A stretch of 42,426 bases of DNA, from the NCBI GenBank assembly GCA_049600855.1, contig JBMYQA010000014.1, positions 1-42,426 of the forward strand, read 5' to 3'. Position 1 is the first letter of the stretch. Each line of letters begins with the position of its first letter. Positions 41,204-42,426 of this stretch are shown here, in pieces. The position numbers and the translations under genes are program-made. This stretch comes from JBMYQA01 sp049600855 (GTDB taxonomy: Bacteria > Bacteroidota > Bacteroidia > Cytophagales > Flammeovirgaceae). The notes under the pieces were generated by a model, which was not told the DNA's origin, ran no database searches, and saw only the letters and a list, made by a program, of their open reading frames with translations.

Positions 41204-42426
41204 TTATGCAGGTTCATGCAATACAGGAAAGCATATTTCTACACGCGTTCCTTTTGCCATACCTTGCTGATTTTCTTTATCTGTAATTTTAATGGATATT
41301 TCAACACCTCCAATACGTTCAATGGCATTTAATCGTTCGTCAATGATTTGTGTTGCTCTCGATTTATGCGTTTTACCCATTTTTTGCTGAATTTCACTCG
41401 CTTTTTTTCTTCCTATTCCATTATCATCTACCACACACAGCACGTTATCGTTTTTCCGAATAAACTCCACCATCAAATCTCCTTGATCTTCTCGATAGAT
41501 TAATCCATGATGAATTGCATTTTCAACAAAGGGCTGAATAATCATACCAGGAACTTTAAACGTTGCTTGGTTTATTTCAGGATCGACTAACAAGGTATAC
41601 TTAAACTTTCCGCCAAAACGCAACTCTTCTAATTCCATATATGAATTTAACAATTTAACTTCTTGTCCTATTAGTATGTATTTTGATTTAGAAGCTTCCA
41701 ACGATAAACGCATTAATTTGGAAAACCGAGTAAGGTATTTATTCGCTAGGCGTTCGTTATTATCTAAAATAAAGCTTTGAATAGAGTTTAAGGCGTTAAA
41801 GATAAAGTGGGGATTCATTTGTGCTTGCAAGGCTTTTAATTCTAATTCGGCAAAAGATTTATTAATTCTGATGCGTTCTGCTTGAATGCGTTTTTGCTTC
41901 TGGTTTTTAAGCTGAATGATGAATGCACTTCCACTTCCAATTAAGACCATATACCCTACAATTGCCCACCAACTAAACCACCAAGGCGGTAATACTTGAA
42001 ACGTGATACTTAATGGCTCGGTCCAATCGCTATTAAACTTTTTTGCACGTACTTGAAACGTATAATCGTTTGGCTGTAATGCCGAAAAGGTGAGTTTTAA
42101 GTCATTCGTATTGATCCACTCGTTATCGTTAAACCGATACTGATATTGTAATTTTTCTGGATAGGTATAGGTAATGGCTTTAAAGGCAATATGTACGGTT
42201 GCGTCGTATTCATAGCTGTTCGTTAATGTATTTAGTGGTTGTTTTTTCCCATTTACATTCAACTGTTCGATGTGTAATTTTGGAGCATGTGTTTTTCTCG
42301 GAGCTTTCAATACATTCATTACCGAAATGCCTTTACTCCCACCAACCCATAAGTTTTCTTTGTGATCGATGAATAGGCAATTCACATCATCTGAAATCAA
42401 TCCCATACGGGTATTAAACGCTGAAA
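41204..42426 (-). CDS. LytS-type sensor histidine kinase with propeller and Y_Y_Y domain (5' part outside window)
   Basis: The C-terminal part of a large sensor kinase; the frame is still open at the window edge (AFNTRMG precedes the first visible Met). Visible domains are a last two-component-regulator propeller blade (LISDDVNCLFIDHKENLWVG), a Y_Y_Y domain (about 75 residues, ending FQVRAKKFNSDWTEPLSITF), one membrane helix (WAIVGYMVLIGSGSAFI), a coiled linker, and the His_kinase/HATPase module. The phospho-acceptor histidine is in QMNPHFIFNALNSIQSF, the N box in QPFVENAIHHGL and the G box in VDDNGIGRKKA. The periplasmic propeller would sense a ligand and the kinase would phosphorylate the downstream LytTR regulator. 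Full-length relatives reach about 900-1,000 residues. Confidence 0.93.
   Translation of the reverse strand, partial: SAFNTRMGLISDDVNCLFIDHKENLWVGGSKGISVMNVLKAPRKTHAPKLHIEQLNVNGKKQPLNTLTNSYEYDATVHIAFKAITYTYPEKLQYQYRFNDNEWINTNDLKLTFSALQPNDYTFQVRAKKFNSDWTEPLSITFQVLPPWWFSWWAIVGYMVLIGSGSAFIIQLKNQKQKRIQAERIRINKSFAELELKALQAQMNPHFIFNALNSIQSFILDNNERLANKYLTRFSKLMRLSLEASKSKYILIGQEVKLLNSYMELEELRFGGKFKYTLLVDPEINQATFKVPGMIIQPFVENAIHHGLIYREDQGDLMVEFIRKNDNVLCVVDDNGIGRKKASEIQQKMGKTHKSRATQIIDERLNAIERIGGVEISIKITDKENQQGMAKGTRVEICFPVLHEPA

Overview
The window is chromosomal DNA from a Bacteroidota bacterium, most likely of the Cytophagia/Cytophagales. Supporting signs are a type IX secretion (T9SS) C-terminal sorting domain, a GldM gliding/secretion protein whose N-terminus has the Cytophagia flavour, two TonB-dependent receptors (one with a carboxypeptidase-regulatory-like domain), LytS/LytTR signalling with a Y_Y_Y/propeller sensor, translation starts without Shine-Dalgarno sequences, and at least one promoter with the Bacteroidetes -7 box TAnnTTTG. 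The DNA is AT-rich. I saw no tRNA, rRNA, CRISPR array, insertion sequence or phage gene.

Layout. 1-4.2 kb: a small lipoprotein and a large T9SS-exported Asp-box propeller protein. 4.2-5.8 kb: a candidate structured small RNA ending in a terminator, then pdhB. 6.2-8.1 kb: a secreted protein with a possible internal thioester domain, and a small lipoprotein. 8.1-10.6 kb: two divergent TetR regulators, each with a visible palindromic operator; the second operator is repeated in front of a royal-jelly/Yellow-like propeller gene. 10.6-14.5 kb: two tiny membrane proteins flanking gcvP. 14.5-19.2 kb: a TonB receptor and an S41 peptidase. 19.3-24.1 kb: a stand-alone rpoB and an ECF-type sigma factor. 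24.5-26.8 kb: a membrane protein downstream of gldM. 27.3-33.2 kb: a membrane GAF/PAS sensor without an output domain, a secreted protein and a second TonB receptor. 33.3-36.4 kb: a NudL-type Nudix hydrolase, a DUF3298-like protein, a cloverleaf-like inverted repeat and pgk. 36.5-40.4 kb: a 12-repeat leucine-rich-repeat protein, then sufC-sufD. 40.4 kb to the end: a LytTR response regulator and its histidine kinase, which runs off the window.

The housekeeping genes here are detached from their usual partners. rpoB lacks rplL and rpoC, sufCD lack sufB and sufS, gldM lacks gldK/L/N, and pdhB lacks pdhA. Many genes have their own intrinsic terminator, so the region looks like a patchwork of single-gene units rather than long operons. 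The most unusual observations are the isolated rpoB, the A/C-rich candidate RNA at 4275-4467, the thioester-like secreted protein, the cloverleaf-like element at 35035-35119, and the pair of TetR circuits. No single cluster announces itself as a new defence or biosynthetic system.
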